A DNA stretch of 64,000 bases from Gammaproteobacteria bacterium (GCA_026196575.1 JAPHSX010000029.1:1-64000); one strand, 5' to 3'; positions 28,003 through 38,983 are shown, counted from the stretch's first letter. Notes: generated from the letters alone by a model not told the origin. Translations and numbers: made by a program.

Positions 28003-28653
28003 TCATAGTAAGTCGCTTTCACCCAGATCGTGTGGGTGATTCTCACTCTCCGATACGGCCTTCTGTATAAGCGGAACCAGCGGCTCCGGCAGTTTGATGC
28101 CGCCCGCGAGGGCAAACTGGTGGGCACGGTCGGACATCTTCTTCCAGGTCTTGCGGATGATGTCGATCCACTTGGACTCATCGTATTCGGGATGTCGGGC
28201 TGCGAAATCCAGCATGTAGTGCTCGATGAAGGTCAGGGCGGCCACGTCCTCCAGCAACTGGGTATCGCGGTTTACCTTGAGCGCACGCTTGCCCACTGCC
28301 TGTTTTACCCGCTCGATGATGTCCTCGCCGCAGCCGGCCTGCGCCAGCAGCGCCCCGGCTGTCTCTGCATGAAATTTGTAGAGGTTGGTACGCCACTGGT
28401 GATAGCCCTGCCGATCCATCGGGTAGTCGCTGCGCGGTGACTTCCAGCGTTGGATGTGTTGTGCGTGGATCGCCAGCCGTTGTGCCTCATCAGCCTCCGG
28501 CGTATAGCGTTGCAGGATGGCGGACATGCGATGGGAATACAGCAGCTCTTTCGGCCACGTCTTGCCATCGGCCGTTTCGGTATTGGTGTCTTCGGTATTG
28601 GCCGCATCGATGAGTGCGATGGCCTTCTCGAATGCCTCTGTTTGCTGTGACAT
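28003..28653 (-). CDS. DUF4202 family protein
   Basis: LYSHRMSAILQRYTPEADEAQRLAIHAQHIQRWKSPRSDYPMDRQGYHQWRTNLYKFHAETAG. Confidence 0.85.
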   Translation of the reverse strand: MSQQTEAFEKAIALIDAANTEDTNTETADGKTWPKELLYSHRMSAILQRYTPEADEAQRLAIHAQHIQRWKSPRSDYPMDRQGYHQWRTNLYKFHAETAGALLAQAGCGEDIIERVKQAVGKRALKVNRDTQLLEDVAALTFIEHYMLDFAARHPEYDESKWIDIIRKTWKKMSDRAHQFALAGGIKLPEPLVPLIQKAVSESENHPHDLGESDLL

Positions 28654-28798
28654 GGTGATTTCCTGGTTGGTAGAATATGTTTGCTTGTAGGCCGTACATT
28701 TCATGTTTCATGTTAAAGCGGTAACTACCCGCACCCTAAAACATTTCACCGCACCAGAGCTTTGCTGGGTGTGAGGCCTGCTTTTGTGCATTGACTGC

Positions 28799-28885
28799 CC
28801 CCCTCACTCCAACCCCTCTCCCCGCGGGGAGAGGGACTTTTTGCTCCCTTCTCCCCCTGGGGGAGAAGGGCTGGGGATGAGGGGG
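28799..28885. repeat. Intergenic nested palindromic element
   Basis: Outer arms CCCCTCACTCCAACCC / GGGCTGGGGATGAGGGG enclose perfect CTCTCCCCGCGGGGAGAG (28816-28833) and CCCTTCTCCCCCTGGGGGAGAAGGG (28846-28870). Confidence 0.88.
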
Positions 28886-28978
28886 CGAGTAGTTGCTTAA
28901 AACAGTTCTTTAATTTCCCCGTCGCCGCTTGTACAAGTCAGCGCATGCCTCGTCGTGAAGAGCGGCACAGCCTCCCTG

Positions 28979-30445
28979 TTACCCGATCCCCAACTCCTCC
29001 CACAGAGCATCCACCCGCGCCTTTACCGCCTCATCCATGATGATGGGGGTGCCCCATTCGCGGTCGCTCTCGCCGGGCCATTTGTTGGTGGCGTCCATCC
29101 CCATCTTGGAGCCGAGGCCGGAGACCGGTGAGGCGAAGTCGAGATAGTCGATGGGGGTGTTGGCGAGCAGGGTGGTGTCGCGCAACGGGTCCATGCGGGT
29201 GGTGATGGCCCAGATCACATCCTCCCAGTTGCGGGTGTCGATGTCGTCGTCAACGACGATGACGAATTTGGTGTACATGAACTGGCGCAGGAACGACCAG
29301 ATGCCGAGCATCACCCGCTTGGCGTGGCCCGGGTACTGCTTCTTGATTGAGACCACGGCGAGGCGGTAGGAGCACCCCTCTGGCGGCAGGTAGAAGTCGA
29401 CGATCTCCGGGTACTGCTTTTGCAGGATGGTGACGAAGACCTCGTTGAGGGCGACGCCGAGCACCGCCGGTTCATCGGGCGGGCGGCCGGTGTAGGTGGA
29501 GTGGTAGATGGGGTTTTTGCGATGGGTGATGCGCTCGATGGTGAAGACCGGGAAGCGGTCCACCTCGTTGTAGTAGCCGGTGTGATCGCCAAAGGGGCCC
29601 TCGTCGGCGAATTCGTCGGGGTAGATAAAGCCCTCCAGCACGAACTCGGCGTAGGCGGGGGCCTGCAGTTCGTTGCCGATACAGTTGGCTACCTCGGTCT
29701 TGGCACCGCGCAGCAGACCGGCGAAGCCGTACTCGGAGATGGCATCGGGGATGGGGGTGACGGCGCCGAGGATGGTGGCGGGGTCGGCCCCCAGCGCCAC
29801 GCTCAGCGGGAAGGGCTCGCCGGGGTGTTTCTGCTGAAAGTCGCGCAGGTCGAGCGCGCCGCCGCGGTGGGAGAGCCAGCGCATGATCACCTTGTTTCTG
29901 GCGATCACCTGCTGGCGGTAGATGCCGAGGTTCTGCCGCTCCTTGTGCGGGCCTTTGGTAATGACCAGTCCCCAGGTGATGAGGGGGCCGGCATCGCCGG
30001 GCCAGCAGGTCTGTACTGGCAGCTGGTAGAGGTCGACCGCCTCGCCCTCCAGCACCACCTCCTGGCATGGGGGGTTGCTCACCACCTTGGGCGACATGTT
30101 GAGCACCTGCTTCAACACCGGCAGTTTGGACCAGGCGTCGCGCAGCCCCTTGGGCGGCTCCGGCTCCTTTAGATAGGCGAGCAGCTTGCCCACCTCGCGC
30201 AGCGCCGCCACCGACTCCTCGCCCATCCCCAGCGCCACCCGTTCGGGGGTGCCGAAGAGGTTGGCCAGCACCGGGATGTCGGAGCCCTTGGGGTTCTCGA
30301 ACAGCAGTGCGGGGCCGCCGGCGCGCAGGGTGCGATCGGCGATCTCGGTCATCTCCAGATAGGGGTCGACCTGCTGGCGGATGCGCTTGAGCTGGCCGCG
30401 TTGCTCCAGCTGGGCGATGAAGTCGCGAAGGTCTAGGTATTTCAT
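28979..30445 (-). CDS. ubiD: 4-hydroxy-3-polyprenylbenzoate decarboxylase UbiD
   Basis: [22 protein letters not shown]...[84 protein letters not shown]; start at 30445 rather than 31036. Confidence 0.96.
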   Translation of the reverse strand: MKYLDLRDFIAQLEQRGQLKRIRQQVDPYLEMTEIADRTLRAGGPALLFENPKGSDIPVLANLFGTPERVALGMGEESVAALREVGKLLAYLKEPEPPKGLRDAWSKLPVLKQVLNMSPKVVSNPPCQEVVLEGEAVDLYQLPVQTCWPGDAGPLITWGLVITKGPHKERQNLGIYRQQVIARNKVIMRWLSHRGGALDLRDFQQKHPGEPFPLSVALGADPATILGAVTPIPDAISEYGFAGLLRGAKTEVANCIGNELQAPAYAEFVLEGFIYPDEFADEGPFGDHTGYYNEVDRFPVFTIERITHRKNPIYHSTYTGRPPDEPAVLGVALNEVFVTILQKQYPEIVDFYLPPEGCSYRLAVVSIKKQYPGHAKRVMLGIWSFLRQFMYTKFVIVVDDDIDTRNWEDVIWAITTRMDPLRDTTLLANTPIDYLDFASPVSGLGSKMGMDATNKWPGESDREWGTPIIMDEAVKARVDALWEELGIG

Positions 30446-30529
30446 GCGGGATTTCATGCGAGTTTTGCCTTGGTGCGGTTTTGGTGTGATTATGCGGTGC
30501 GTCAGGGGAACAGGCAAACAGGGTGGCGT

Positions 30530-31096
30530 ATGAAGGGGCAGGAGTTTATCTATCGGCGCGAGGGGGAGTGCTACCTCATCGATATCAATCTGGGCAGTGT
30601 GCAGCAGCTCTTCAATTCCCTGGACCCGGCACCGTTTCGCGAAAAGGATCTGGAGCAGGCGGCGGAGGATTACATCGTCAGTGCCGCCGCTGACTTTGCC
30701 CGGCACACCCCGCTCAAGCTGGTGATCCACCTGCCACGGGAGATCCACGCCGGCGAGCAGGCGCAGAGTGTGCCGCAGGCGGTGCATAAATATTTCAATT
30801 ACCGCATGTTGGTGATGGCTCATCAGTTGCGCCAGACCCTGCTGCAGGGGCGTCGTGCGCTGGTGATTGGTCTGGGTTTTCTCTTCTTCTGTATCCTGCA
30901 GCAGCAGATGATCGCCGCGCTGGGCAAGGAGGGGCTGTTTTGGTCGATTCTGCAGGAGGGTTTTCTGATCAGCGGCTGGGTGGCGATGTGGTACCCGATC
31001 AACCTCTACCTTTACGAATGGTGGCCGATTCGCCACCGGCAGCGCCTCTACGCCAAGCTGGCGCGAATGCCGATAGAGATCCGCGCCCCCGATTGA
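30530..31096 (+). CDS. Hypothetical membrane protein
   Basis: 189 aa, two hydrophobic segments [14 protein letters not shown] and [22 protein letters not shown]; start at internal Met. Confidence 0.6.
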   Translation: MKGQEFIYRREGECYLIDINLGSVQQLFNSLDPAPFREKDLEQAAEDYIVSAAADFARHTPLKLVIHLPREIHAGEQAQSVPQAVHKYFNYRMLVMAHQLRQTLLQGRRALVIGLGFLFFCILQQQMIAALGKEGLFWSILQEGFLISGWVAMWYPINLYLYEWWPIRHRQRLYAKLARMPIEIRAPD

Positions 31097-31123
31097 GCGG
31101 CGCCTTACAGAGACAGGGTCACG

Positions 31124-31987
31124 ATGTCGATTTCATTTTCAAACCGTTTGCTGGTCATTAGCGGCCTTACACTGCTCTCTTTCGCGGCACTGGGTGGTGA
31201 GGCGGAGCCTTCTGCTATTGATCAGCGTATTGCCCTGGAGTGGGAGACCTACGACAACCCCTTTGCCATTACGCCGCACCGCCCGACCTATATCCTGCCG
31301 CTTACCTATAACGACAGCCCCAACAACACCCCCTACGCCGGTCTGCCACTGGAGGTGGAGAACAGCGAGATCAAGATGCAGTTCAGCTTCAAGGTGCCGC
31401 TGCTCGAAAAGGTGCTCTTCGGCCAGGGGCTGCTCTCCTTTGGCTATACCCAACTCTCACTCTGGCAGGCCTATAACAGCGGCTACTCCTCACCGTTTCG
31501 CGAAACCAACTACGAGCCGGAGATGCTGCTCACCTTTCCCAGTGAGTACCGCTTCGGCAAGTTTCGCGGGCGGCTGATCACCCTCGGGCTCAACCATCAG
31601 TCCAATGGCCGCGCCGAGCCGCTGTCGCGCAGCTGGAACCGGGTGATGCTCGATTTTGTGCTGGAGCGCGACGGCAGCTACCTCAGCTTCAAGCCGTGGT
31701 GGCGCATCCCGGAGTCGGGGGACGACAACCCCGATATCGAGGAGTATCTGGGGAATTTCGAGCTGCGGGGGCTGCGCAAGTTCAGTGACCACACGGTGGG
31801 AGTGATGGTGCGCAACAACCTGCGCAGCGACAACAAGGGGGCGGTACAGCTGGACTACACCTATCGCCTCAACAGGCGGCTGTGGGGCTACGTGCAGCTG
31901 TTCAACGGCCACGGCGAGTCGCTGATTGACTATAACCATTATAATCGCAGCATCGGCATTGGGGTGATGCTGGCCAACTGGTTGTAG
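31124..31987 (+). CDS. pldA: Outer membrane phospholipase A
   Basis: [20 protein letters not shown]...[13 protein letters not shown]...[12 protein letters not shown]...[20 protein letters not shown] (catalytic His/Ser region). Confidence 0.93.
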   Translation: MSISFSNRLLVISGLTLLSFAALGGEAEPSAIDQRIALEWETYDNPFAITPHRPTYILPLTYNDSPNNTPYAGLPLEVENSEIKMQFSFKVPLLEKVLFGQGLLSFGYTQLSLWQAYNSGYSSPFRETNYEPEMLLTFPSEYRFGKFRGRLITLGLNHQSNGRAEPLSRSWNRVMLDFVLERDGSYLSFKPWWRIPESGDDNPDIEEYLGNFELRGLRKFSDHTVGVMVRNNLRSDNKGAVQLDYTYRLNRRLWGYVQLFNGHGESLIDYNHYNRSIGIGVMLANWL

Positions 31988-32155
31988 GCATTCCTGCGTG
32001 GGAATGCCGGTGGCGGGGGATAACGCAGCCTGCGGCAAGTAGACAACCTGTGATGGCGATATATACTTTTTAAGGGTGGGTTAATTGACTATTTTCAACC
32101 CGAATATTTCATTGATTCGTATATGAATGCACACTCTGAGAAAGGGAATCACCAC

Positions 32156-32392
32156 ATGCCTGATATTAAACTTGCTGATGTAACTGTCCATATTGATCGT
32201 GATGTTGATGATGCTACCCGTAGCAAGGTAGAAGCCGCATTGCGTAGTATGGATGATGTTGTAAGCGTGCATATGCCCGAGGACAAGCGCCATTTGGTGG
32301 TCGTTGAGTACAATCCCGACAAGGTTAGCTCGGGTGCGGTGTTGGCGGCCGTTCGCGAGATGGCCGGTCACGCCGAGCTGATCGGCCTGTAG
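32156..32392 (+). CDS. Small HMA-like ferredoxin-fold protein lacking CxxC
   Basis: MPDIKLADVTVHIDRDVDDATRSKVEAALRSMDDVVSVHMPEDKRHLVVVEYNPDKVSSGAVLAAVREMAGHAELIGL. Confidence 0.6.
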   Translation: MPDIKLADVTVHIDRDVDDATRSKVEAALRSMDDVVSVHMPEDKRHLVVVEYNPDKVSSGAVLAAVREMAGHAELIGL

Positions 32393-32531
32393 TCCAGGCC
32401 CCTTGTCTGTCACGCTATCTGCAACGATAGCGTGGCAACCCTCCTTTCCCTGATCCTGCTTGGGGCATGTTCATTCCCTGGCGGTGCCGCCGGCAGACAC
32501 CATTACGCCTGGGGTGTTGTGCGGTGAAGCC

Positions 32532-32768
32532 ATGAGGGGTCTCCTGTTTGCGGTGCTCTTCTGTGCCGTCTCGCTGTTATTTGCTGAAACCCTGGCAACT
32601 ATTCTTGTTGATTTAGCTATTATTCAGCAGCACGAATTTGATGAGGTACACAGCCTGATCATGTTTATAATGCTGGCGCTCTACTTGGGCTTTGGTCCCA
32701 CCTTTTCCAAAGATTTCAGGCAGCATCATCATGATGATGACACTAACAATGATAAAAAGCCTTCATAG
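32532..32768 (+). CDS. Small membrane protein with His/Asp-rich C-terminus
   Basis: MRGLLFAVLFCAVSLLFAETLATILVDLAII...LIMFIMLALYLGFGPTFSKDFRQHHHDDDTNNDKKPS. Confidence 0.5.
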   Translation: MRGLLFAVLFCAVSLLFAETLATILVDLAIIQQHEFDEVHSLIMFIMLALYLGFGPTFSKDFRQHHHDDDTNNDKKPS

Positions 32769-32781
32769 TTAACGAGTTTGA

Positions 32782-33378
32782 TTACTCTTCCGGCTGTTCA
32801 GCATGGCTGTCGTGATGACTTGATGGTGGCTCATCGCCAAGAGCCTCCTTGAGAACGACACTTTCTGTGAATAATCTGCTGTTGGGAATGAAAACGCTTC
32901 GTTGTTCCAGCTGCAGTGTAGTGTAGCGCAGGTCGATAGAGGTAACCCGCCCCTCATAACCGCCAATCACAATCTCATCACCGACGCCAAAAGGGCGGTA
33001 GAGAAGTAATAGTACCCCGGAGATGAGATTAGAGAGGGCATCCTTGAGGGCAAATCCGAGGGCAAACCCGACCAGTCCCAGACTGGTAACCAGGGCGGAG
33101 ACATCAACACCTGCGGTGCCCAGGGCGGTAACAAGGCCGACGATAAGCAGGCTGACATAAACGAGTTGTTGAATCAGCCGCAGTACATTCTGTCTTTCCG
33201 CATCGCGGTGCTGGGCAATGTGGCGTAGCAGGCTACGTACTCCTGTTGCCACTAGCCAGAAGAGTAGAAAAATCATGATGCCGGTAAACAGGGCTGGCAC
33301 TAGTTCGCTTATGCTGCCAAAGGTTGTCTCCATCATCGCCAATATCCCACCGGACTTCGGTTCACTTATCTCTTTCAT
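32782..33378 (-). CDS. MscS-family mechanosensitive channel (short)
   Basis: ALVTSLGLVGFALGFALKDALSNLISGVLLLLYRPFGVGDEIVIGGYEGRVTSIDLRYTTLQLEQRSVFIPNS. Confidence 0.93.
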   Translation of the reverse strand: MKEISEPKSGGILAMMETTFGSISELVPALFTGIMIFLLFWLVATGVRSLLRHIAQHRDAERQNVLRLIQQLVYVSLLIVGLVTALGTAGVDVSALVTSLGLVGFALGFALKDALSNLISGVLLLLYRPFGVGDEIVIGGYEGRVTSIDLRYTTLQLEQRSVFIPNSRLFTESVVLKEALGDEPPSSHHDSHAEQPEE

Positions 33379-35438
33379 GGATGAGTGGTGATACCACTGT
33401 GACGCAGCAGCGCGTCGATAGCCGGCTGGCGGCCGCGAAATTCGATGAACAGCTCCATCGGATCGCGTGAGCCGCCCTGCTCCAGGATATTCTCCATAAA
33501 GGCGCTACCGGTGGCGCGGTTGAAGATCCCCTCCTCCTCGAAGCGCGAGAAGGCATCGGCGCTGAGCACCTCGGCCCACTTGTAGCTGTAGTAACCGGCG
33601 GCGTAGCCCCCGGCGAAGATGTGGGAGAAGCCGTGCTGGAAGCGGTTGTACTGCGGCGGGTGGACCACCGCCACCTCGGCCCTGACCTCGTCGAGGATCT
33701 GCTGGATGCGCCCGCCCTCGGCCGGGTCGTACTCCAGGTGGAGGCGAAAATCGAACAGCGCCAATTCCAGTTGACGCACCATCTGCATCCCTGACTGGAA
33801 GTTCTTCGCCGCGATCATCTTGTTGAACAGCTCATCCGGGATCTTCTCGCCGCTCTGATAGTGGGCGGCAAAGAGGTCGAGCGCCTCGCGCTCCCAGCAC
33901 CAGTTCTCCATAAACTGGCTCGGCAGCTCCACCGCATCCCACGGCACGCCGTTAATGCCGGAGACCCCGGCATAGTCGACCTGGGTCATCAGGTGGTGCA
34001 GACCATGGCCGAACTCGTGGAACAGGGTCTGCACCTCGTCGTGGGTGAAGAGGGCCGGGTCGTTGCCGACCGGCGGGGCGAAGTTGCAGACCAGATAGGT
34101 GGCCGGGGTCTGCACGGCGCCGTCGGACAGGCGGCGCCGGCTGATGCATTCGTCCATCCAGGCGCCGCCGCGCTTGTGGGGGCGGGCGTAGAGGTCGAGG
34201 AAGAAGTGGCCGCGCAGCTGATCCTGGTTGTCGAAGATCTCGAAGAAGCGCACATCGTCGTGCCACACCTGCACCTCGGTGCACTCGTAGATGTCGAGGC
34301 CGTAGAGCCGCTTTACCACCTCGAACAGCCCCTTGAGAACCTGCTCCTCCGGGAAGTAGGGCTTGAGGTCCTCCTGCGAGATGGCGTACTTGGCCTGGCG
34401 CAGCTTCTCGCTGTAGTAATTGAGGTCCCAGGCGTCCAGTTTGTCGCGACTGTACTGTTCACGGGCGAAGGTGTGGAGCTCGGCCAGCTCCTTGCGGGCC
34501 AGGTCAAGGGAGCGGGCGGCGAGGTCGCGCAGGAAGTCGATCACCTGCTGCGGCTCGCTGGCCATCTTGGTGGCGAGCGAGCGCTCGGCGTAGCTCTGGA
34601 AGCCGAGCAGGTCGGCCAGTTCGTGGCGCCGGCGCAGGATCTCCTCCATCACCGGGCCGTTGTCCCACTTGCCGGCGTTGGGTCCCTCCTCGGAGGCGCG
34701 GGTGACGTAGGCCTCATAGACACGCTGCCGCAACTCGGGGCTGTCGGCATAGGTCATCACCGCAAAGTAGCTGGGATACTCCAGCGACACCCACCATCCC
34801 TTCTTGTGCCCCTCGCGCTCGGCGGCCTGGCGCAGCATGCCCATGCTCGACTGCGGCAGACCGGCCAGGTCGCTGCGCTCGGTGAGCAGCATGTTCCACT
34901 CGTTGGTGGCATCGAGAACGTTATTGCTGAAAGTGGTGGTGAGGGTGGAGAGTTCGGACTTCAGCGCCTTGTAGCGCGCCTGTTTCGCGGCGGGGAGGGC
35001 GACACCCGAGAGGTGGAAGTCGCGTAAGGTGTTGTCGATCAGCTTCTGCTGTGCGCTGTCGAGCAGCGTGTATTCGCTGCCGTGGCGAATCGCCTCAAAG
35101 GCCTGAAACAGCCGCTGGTTCTGCCCCATCTCGGTGGCGTAGTCGGAGAGTTTGGGCAGGCACGCCTCGTAGGCGGTGCGCAGCTCCGGCGAGTTGACCA
35201 CCGAGTTCATGTGGCTTACCGGCGACCAGATGCGGTTGAGACGGTCGTCCAGCGTCTCCAGCGGGGCGACTAGGTTGTCCCAGCCGGGTTCGCTTACGCT
35301 TTCCAAAAGCTGTGCCACCGCAGCACGGTTCTCCGCCAGCACGGTGTCGATGGCGGGCACCACATGCTCGGGTTTAATCGCATGGAACGGGGGCAGGTCG
35401 GTCATTACTAGCAGTGGATTGGGCAGCGGGTTGGGCAT
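33375..35438 (-). CDS. prlC: Oligopeptidase A (M3 family)
   Basis: HDEVQTLFHEFGHGLHHLMTQVDYAGVSGINGVPWDAVELPSQFMENWCWE (HExxH). Confidence 0.97.
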   Translation of the reverse strand: MPNPLPNPLLVMTDLPPFHAIKPEHVVPAIDTVLAENRAAVAQLLESVSEPGWDNLVAPLETLDDRLNRIWSPVSHMNSVVNSPELRTAYEACLPKLSDYATEMGQNQRLFQAFEAIRHGSEYTLLDSAQQKLIDNTLRDFHLSGVALPAAKQARYKALKSELSTLTTTFSNNVLDATNEWNMLLTERSDLAGLPQSSMGMLRQAAEREGHKKGWWVSLEYPSYFAVMTYADSPELRQRVYEAYVTRASEEGPNAGKWDNGPVMEEILRRRHELADLLGFQSYAERSLATKMASEPQQVIDFLRDLAARSLDLARKELAELHTFAREQYSRDKLDAWDLNYYSEKLRQAKYAISQEDLKPYFPEEQVLKGLFEVVKRLYGLDIYECTEVQVWHDDVRFFEIFDNQDQLRGHFFLDLYARPHKRGGAWMDECISRRRLSDGAVQTPATYLVCNFAPPVGNDPALFTHDEVQTLFHEFGHGLHHLMTQVDYAGVSGINGVPWDAVELPSQFMENWCWEREALDLFAAHYQSGEKIPDELFNKMIAAKNFQSGMQMVRQLELALFDFRLHLEYDPAEGGRIQQILDEVRAEVAVVHPPQYNRFQHGFSHIFAGGYAAGYYSYKWAEVLSADAFSRFEEEGIFNRATGSAFMENILEQGGSRDPMELFIEFRGRQPAIDALLRHSGITTHP

Positions 35439-35521
35439 GGGTCACGCATCCGATAGTCGTATTTTCAAACGGGTAGACATCTTACAATAGGGGGCACTGA
35501 CCTAAAATAAAATATCCAGTC

Positions 35522-36526
35522 ATGACTGCTGCCGACAGCCACCCCTACAGCGCCTTGTTGCCCGACCTCATCCTTGATGCGATTGATGCCATCGACAATC
35601 GGCGTTACCGCACCTCGGGCTCAATGCTGGCGCTCAACAGCTATGAGAACCGGGTCTATCAGGTCGGCTTGGAGTCGGGACAGTTTATCGTCGCCAAGTT
35701 CTACCGCCCCGGGCGCTGGAGTGATGCGGCGATCAGGGAGGAGCACGCCTTTGCCGCGCAGCTGGCCAAGGTAGAGGTGCCGGTGGTCGCCCCGCTGGCC
35801 GATGACAACGGCGAGACCCTGCATACCTATGAGGGCTTTCGCTTCGCCCTCTTTGCGCGCCGCGGCGGCCACTGGCCGGAGCTGGATGACCCGGATACCC
35901 AGTATCGGCTGGGGCAGTTTCTGGGGCGCATCCACGCGATGGGGGCGACGCGCCCCTTTGCCCATCGTCCGGCCATCACCCCCGAGACATTCGGTGATGA
36001 GAGCCTCAGTTTCCTGCTGGCAAATGGCTTTCTGCCGCGTGACTATGAACAGCAATACCGGGATTTGGCCGAGGGGCTACTGGCCGAGGTGCGAGCGCGT
36101 TTTGCCGCCGTCCCCTATACCCCGATCCGCCTGCACGGTGACTTTCATCCGGGCAATATCCTCTGGACCGACCGTGGCGCCCATCTGGTGGACCTGGATG
36201 ACTGCCGTATGGGTCCCGCGGTGCAGGATCTCTGGATGCTGCTCTCGGGCGAGCGGGCGCAGATGAATGGCCAGTTGAGTGAACTGCTGGCCGGCTATGA
36301 GGAGTTTTACGATTTCGACCACCGTGAGCTGGCGCTCATCGAGTCGTTGCGTACCCTGCGCCTGCTCCACTACTCGGCGTGGCTGGCGCGGCGCTGGGAT
36401 GACCCCGCCTTCCCCCAGGCCTTCCCGTGGTTTAACACGGTCCGGTACTGGGAGGAGCAGGTGCTTACGCTGCGGGAGCAGCAGCTGCGGCTGACGCAAC
36501 CGGCGTTGTTATCGAGCGGGGAGTAG
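35522..36526 (+). CDS. srkA: Serine/threonine protein kinase SrkA (YihE/RdoA)
   Basis: RTSGSMLALNSYENRVYQVGLESGQFIVAKFYRPGRWSDAAIREEHAFAAQL...IRLHGDFHPGNILWTDRGAHLVDLDDCRMGPAVQDLWM. Confidence 0.94.
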   Translation: MTAADSHPYSALLPDLILDAIDAIDNRRYRTSGSMLALNSYENRVYQVGLESGQFIVAKFYRPGRWSDAAIREEHAFAAQLAKVEVPVVAPLADDNGETLHTYEGFRFALFARRGGHWPELDDPDTQYRLGQFLGRIHAMGATRPFAHRPAITPETFGDESLSFLLANGFLPRDYEQQYRDLAEGLLAEVRARFAAVPYTPIRLHGDFHPGNILWTDRGAHLVDLDDCRMGPAVQDLWMLLSGERAQMNGQLSELLAGYEEFYDFDHRELALIESLRTLRLLHYSAWLARRWDDPAFPQAFPWFNTVRYWEEQVLTLREQQLRLTQPALLSSGE

Positions 36527-36539
36527 GTACGCAAAAAAA

Positions 36540-36562
36540 AGGAAGGCGGGGGATGCCTTCCT
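36540..36562 (-). terminator. Probable rho-independent terminator
   Basis: AAAAAAAAGGAAGGCGGGGGATGCCTTCC: stem GGAAGGC/GCCTTCC preceded on + by an A tract, so terminator-like on the minus strand. Confidence 0.55.
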
Positions 36563-36737
36563 GAAGGGTTGGGGTAAACCACTACCGGGTTCTCCAAAAG
36601 CCTAGGAAAGCCTAGCGCAGCTGTCAAGTATCGGACGGGAAAAATATCACGATTTTTGCCGTGTTCAAGCTAACCGCTTGAAGATAAAGGACTGTTTGGG
36701 TCGGGTTGAATCCGGCTGCGGGCCTTGGCCCAAGCCA

Positions 36738-37445
36738 TCAGGTCAGCTCCGCGACGATATAGGGGGTGAAGAGCGGCTTCAGCTCCGCCAGGGTTTCGTC
36801 CAGCAGCATCGGCATGCTCTTGACGAACATATCGAGCAGGACGATGGCGTTGACGCTGCCATCCTCGCGTTTTTCGTGGCGCAGGCGGCCGGCCACCCCC
36901 TTGTTGACGATGGCCACCTGCTCGTAAAACTTGTGGATCCCCGTCAAATCCATATCCACGCTCTTGCCCGCCTGCCAGCGGTAGAACTGGCCCAGCATGT
37001 ACATCGAGGCGGCGCGGTAGAAGGTCTCCTCGGTGTTGGCGAAGGGGAGATGGAAGCGCGCCATCGGCTTGAAGAAGACGGTGTGCGGGCAGCCGGAGGT
37101 GGCGGTAATGATCCCCATTAGCGCACTAATCCCCTCCTGTGCCGTGGCGTCACGGGTGACAATGCGCTCGTCCAGCGTCACCTCGACCTTAAGCTCGTCG
37201 ATGGAGATCACATCGCTCATCTTCTCCACCAGCGGCAACAGGCGCGCCGCCAGCGGGCAGTAGAAGGTTTCCAGCGGATCCAGGGTGCAGTTGGGACATT
37301 TATTGAACTCCAGACGGGTCCACTCCGGCAACTTGTCGGGGAGCGGCTCCAGCGGCGCCAGCTTGATCCCATCCAGCTTGATATCAAATACCTCTTCACG
37401 GCCACCCTTGAAGTTAAAGCGGTATCTGTAGTTGATCACGTGCAT
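36738..37445 (-). CDS. Conserved hypothetical protein with CPNC...C motif
   Basis: 235 aa ORF; MHVINYRYRFNFKGGREEVFDIKLDG...EFNKCPNCTLDPLETFYCPLAARLLPLVEKM. Confidence 0.8.
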   Translation of the reverse strand: MHVINYRYRFNFKGGREEVFDIKLDGIKLAPLEPLPDKLPEWTRLEFNKCPNCTLDPLETFYCPLAARLLPLVEKMSDVISIDELKVEVTLDERIVTRDATAQEGISALMGIITATSGCPHTVFFKPMARFHLPFANTEETFYRAASMYMLGQFYRWQAGKSVDMDLTGIHKFYEQVAIVNKGVAGRLRHEKREDGSVNAIVLLDMFVKSMPMLLDETLAELKPLFTPYIVAELT

Positions 37446-37633
37446 GACATATTCACTTCCACATCGTTATTGTGATTCTGGAGCCTATTATTGTTCCATC
37501 AGAGATTACGGTATTTCATGTGGCGATAGCAAACGGCGCCGTACTCGCCCAGGTAGGAGGCGGGGTGGCTTGCTGGTAGACTTCAACCGATTGACAGAGT
37601 GTGGCCATTCGGCCGAAACGACGGGGAACAGAG

Positions 37634-38983
37634 ATGAGCAAACATTACGATCTGCTTGCCATTGGTGGCGGTAGCGGTGGTCTTTCAGCGGCGGAGCGGG
37701 CCGCGATGTATGGCAAGAGGGCCGCAGTGGTGGAGATGGGGCGCATGGGCGGTACCTGCGTCAATGTTGGCTGCGTGCCGAAAAAGGTGATGTGGAACGC
37801 CGCCTCTATCGCCCATGCGCTGCGTGATGCCAGGGGCTACGGCTTCGACGTGCTGGTCAACGACTTCGACTGGGCGCAGCTGGTGAAGGGGCGCGAGGGG
37901 TACATTCAGGGAATTAACGACTGGTACGGCACCTACCTCAAGGACTCCGAGATCGACTGGCTCAAGGGGCAGGCGCGTTTTGTCGATGGCCACACCCTGG
38001 AGGTGGCGGGCAAGCACTACACCGCCGACCATATCGTCATCTCCCCCGGTGGTACGCCGATGGTACCGGCCATTCCCGGTGCCGAATACGGTATCACCTC
38101 TGACGGTTTCTTTGCGCTTACCGAGCAGCCGCAGCGGGTGGCCATTGTCGGTGCCGGCTACATCGCGGTGGAGCTGGCGGGACTGCTCAACGCGCTGGGC
38201 TCCGAGGTGGATCTGCTGCTGCGCCGCCAGCACTTCCTGGCCAGTTTCGATGCGATGCTGCGAGACAGCCTGATGGAGGAGATGGTCAGCGACGGGGTCA
38301 ACATCCTCCCCAACATCAACCTGGAGCGGGTGGAGAAGGGGGCTGACGGCAAGCTCACCCTCACCGCCCAGGGCGGCCACACCCTCAGCGGCTTCGATGC
38401 CCTGATCTGGGCCATCGGTCGCGCCCCCAACACCGCCGAGCTCAACCTGGCGGCGGCGGGGGTGGCGATGGATGAGCATGGCTTCATCCCCAGCGATGCG
38501 TTCCAGAACACCAACATCCCCGGCATCTATGTGGTGGGTGATGCCACCGGCCGCGCCCAGCTCACCCCGGTGGCGATTGCCGCGGCGCGCCGCCTCGGCG
38601 ATCGCCTCTTCAACAACCAGCCGGAGCGCCGTCTCGACTACGAAAACATCCCCACCGTAATGTTCAGCCACCCCCCCATCGGCACCGTGGGGCTGACCGA
38701 GGACGAGGCGCGGGAGCAGCACGGCGACGCGGTCAAGGTCTACCAGACCCGCTTCACCCCGATGTACCATGCCCTCACCGCCCACAAGAGCAAGACCGCG
38801 ATGAAGCTGGTCTGCGTCGGCGCCCAGGAGCGCATTGTCGGCATCCACATGATCGGCCACGGCGTCGACGAGATGCTGCAGGGCTTCGCCGTGGCGCTGA
38901 AGATGGGTGCCACCAAAAAGCAGTTCGATGACACCGTTGCCATCCACCCCACCAGCTCCGAGGAGCTGGTGACGATGCGCTAG
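37634..38983 (+). CDS. gor: Glutathione-disulfide reductase
   Basis: [50 protein letters not shown]...[12 protein letters not shown]...[12 protein letters not shown]. Confidence 0.96.
   Translation: MSKHYDLLAIGGGSGGLSAAERAAMYGKRAAVVEMGRMGGTCVNVGCVPKKVMWNAASIAHALRDARGYGFDVLVNDFDWAQLVKGREGYIQGINDWYGTYLKDSEIDWLKGQARFVDGHTLEVAGKHYTADHIVISPGGTPMVPAIPGAEYGITSDGFFALTEQPQRVAIVGAGYIAVELAGLLNALGSEVDLLLRRQHFLASFDAMLRDSLMEEMVSDGVNILPNINLERVEKGADGKLTLTAQGGHTLSGFDALIWAIGRAPNTAELNLAAAGVAMDEHGFIPSDAFQNTNIPGIYVVGDATGRAQLTPVAIAAARRLGDRLFNNQPERRLDYENIPTVMFSHPPIGTVGLTEDEAREQHGDAVKVYQTRFTPMYHALTAHKSKTAMKLVCVGAQERIVGIHMIGHGVDEMLQGFAVALKMGATKKQFDDTVAIHPTSSEELVTMR

Noticed and set aside
30446-31036. N-terminal extension of the UbiD ORF (to 685 aa)
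   Set aside because: Canonical UbiD start MKYLDLRDF is at 30445; upstream part overlaps the divergent membrane protein gene and looks non-native
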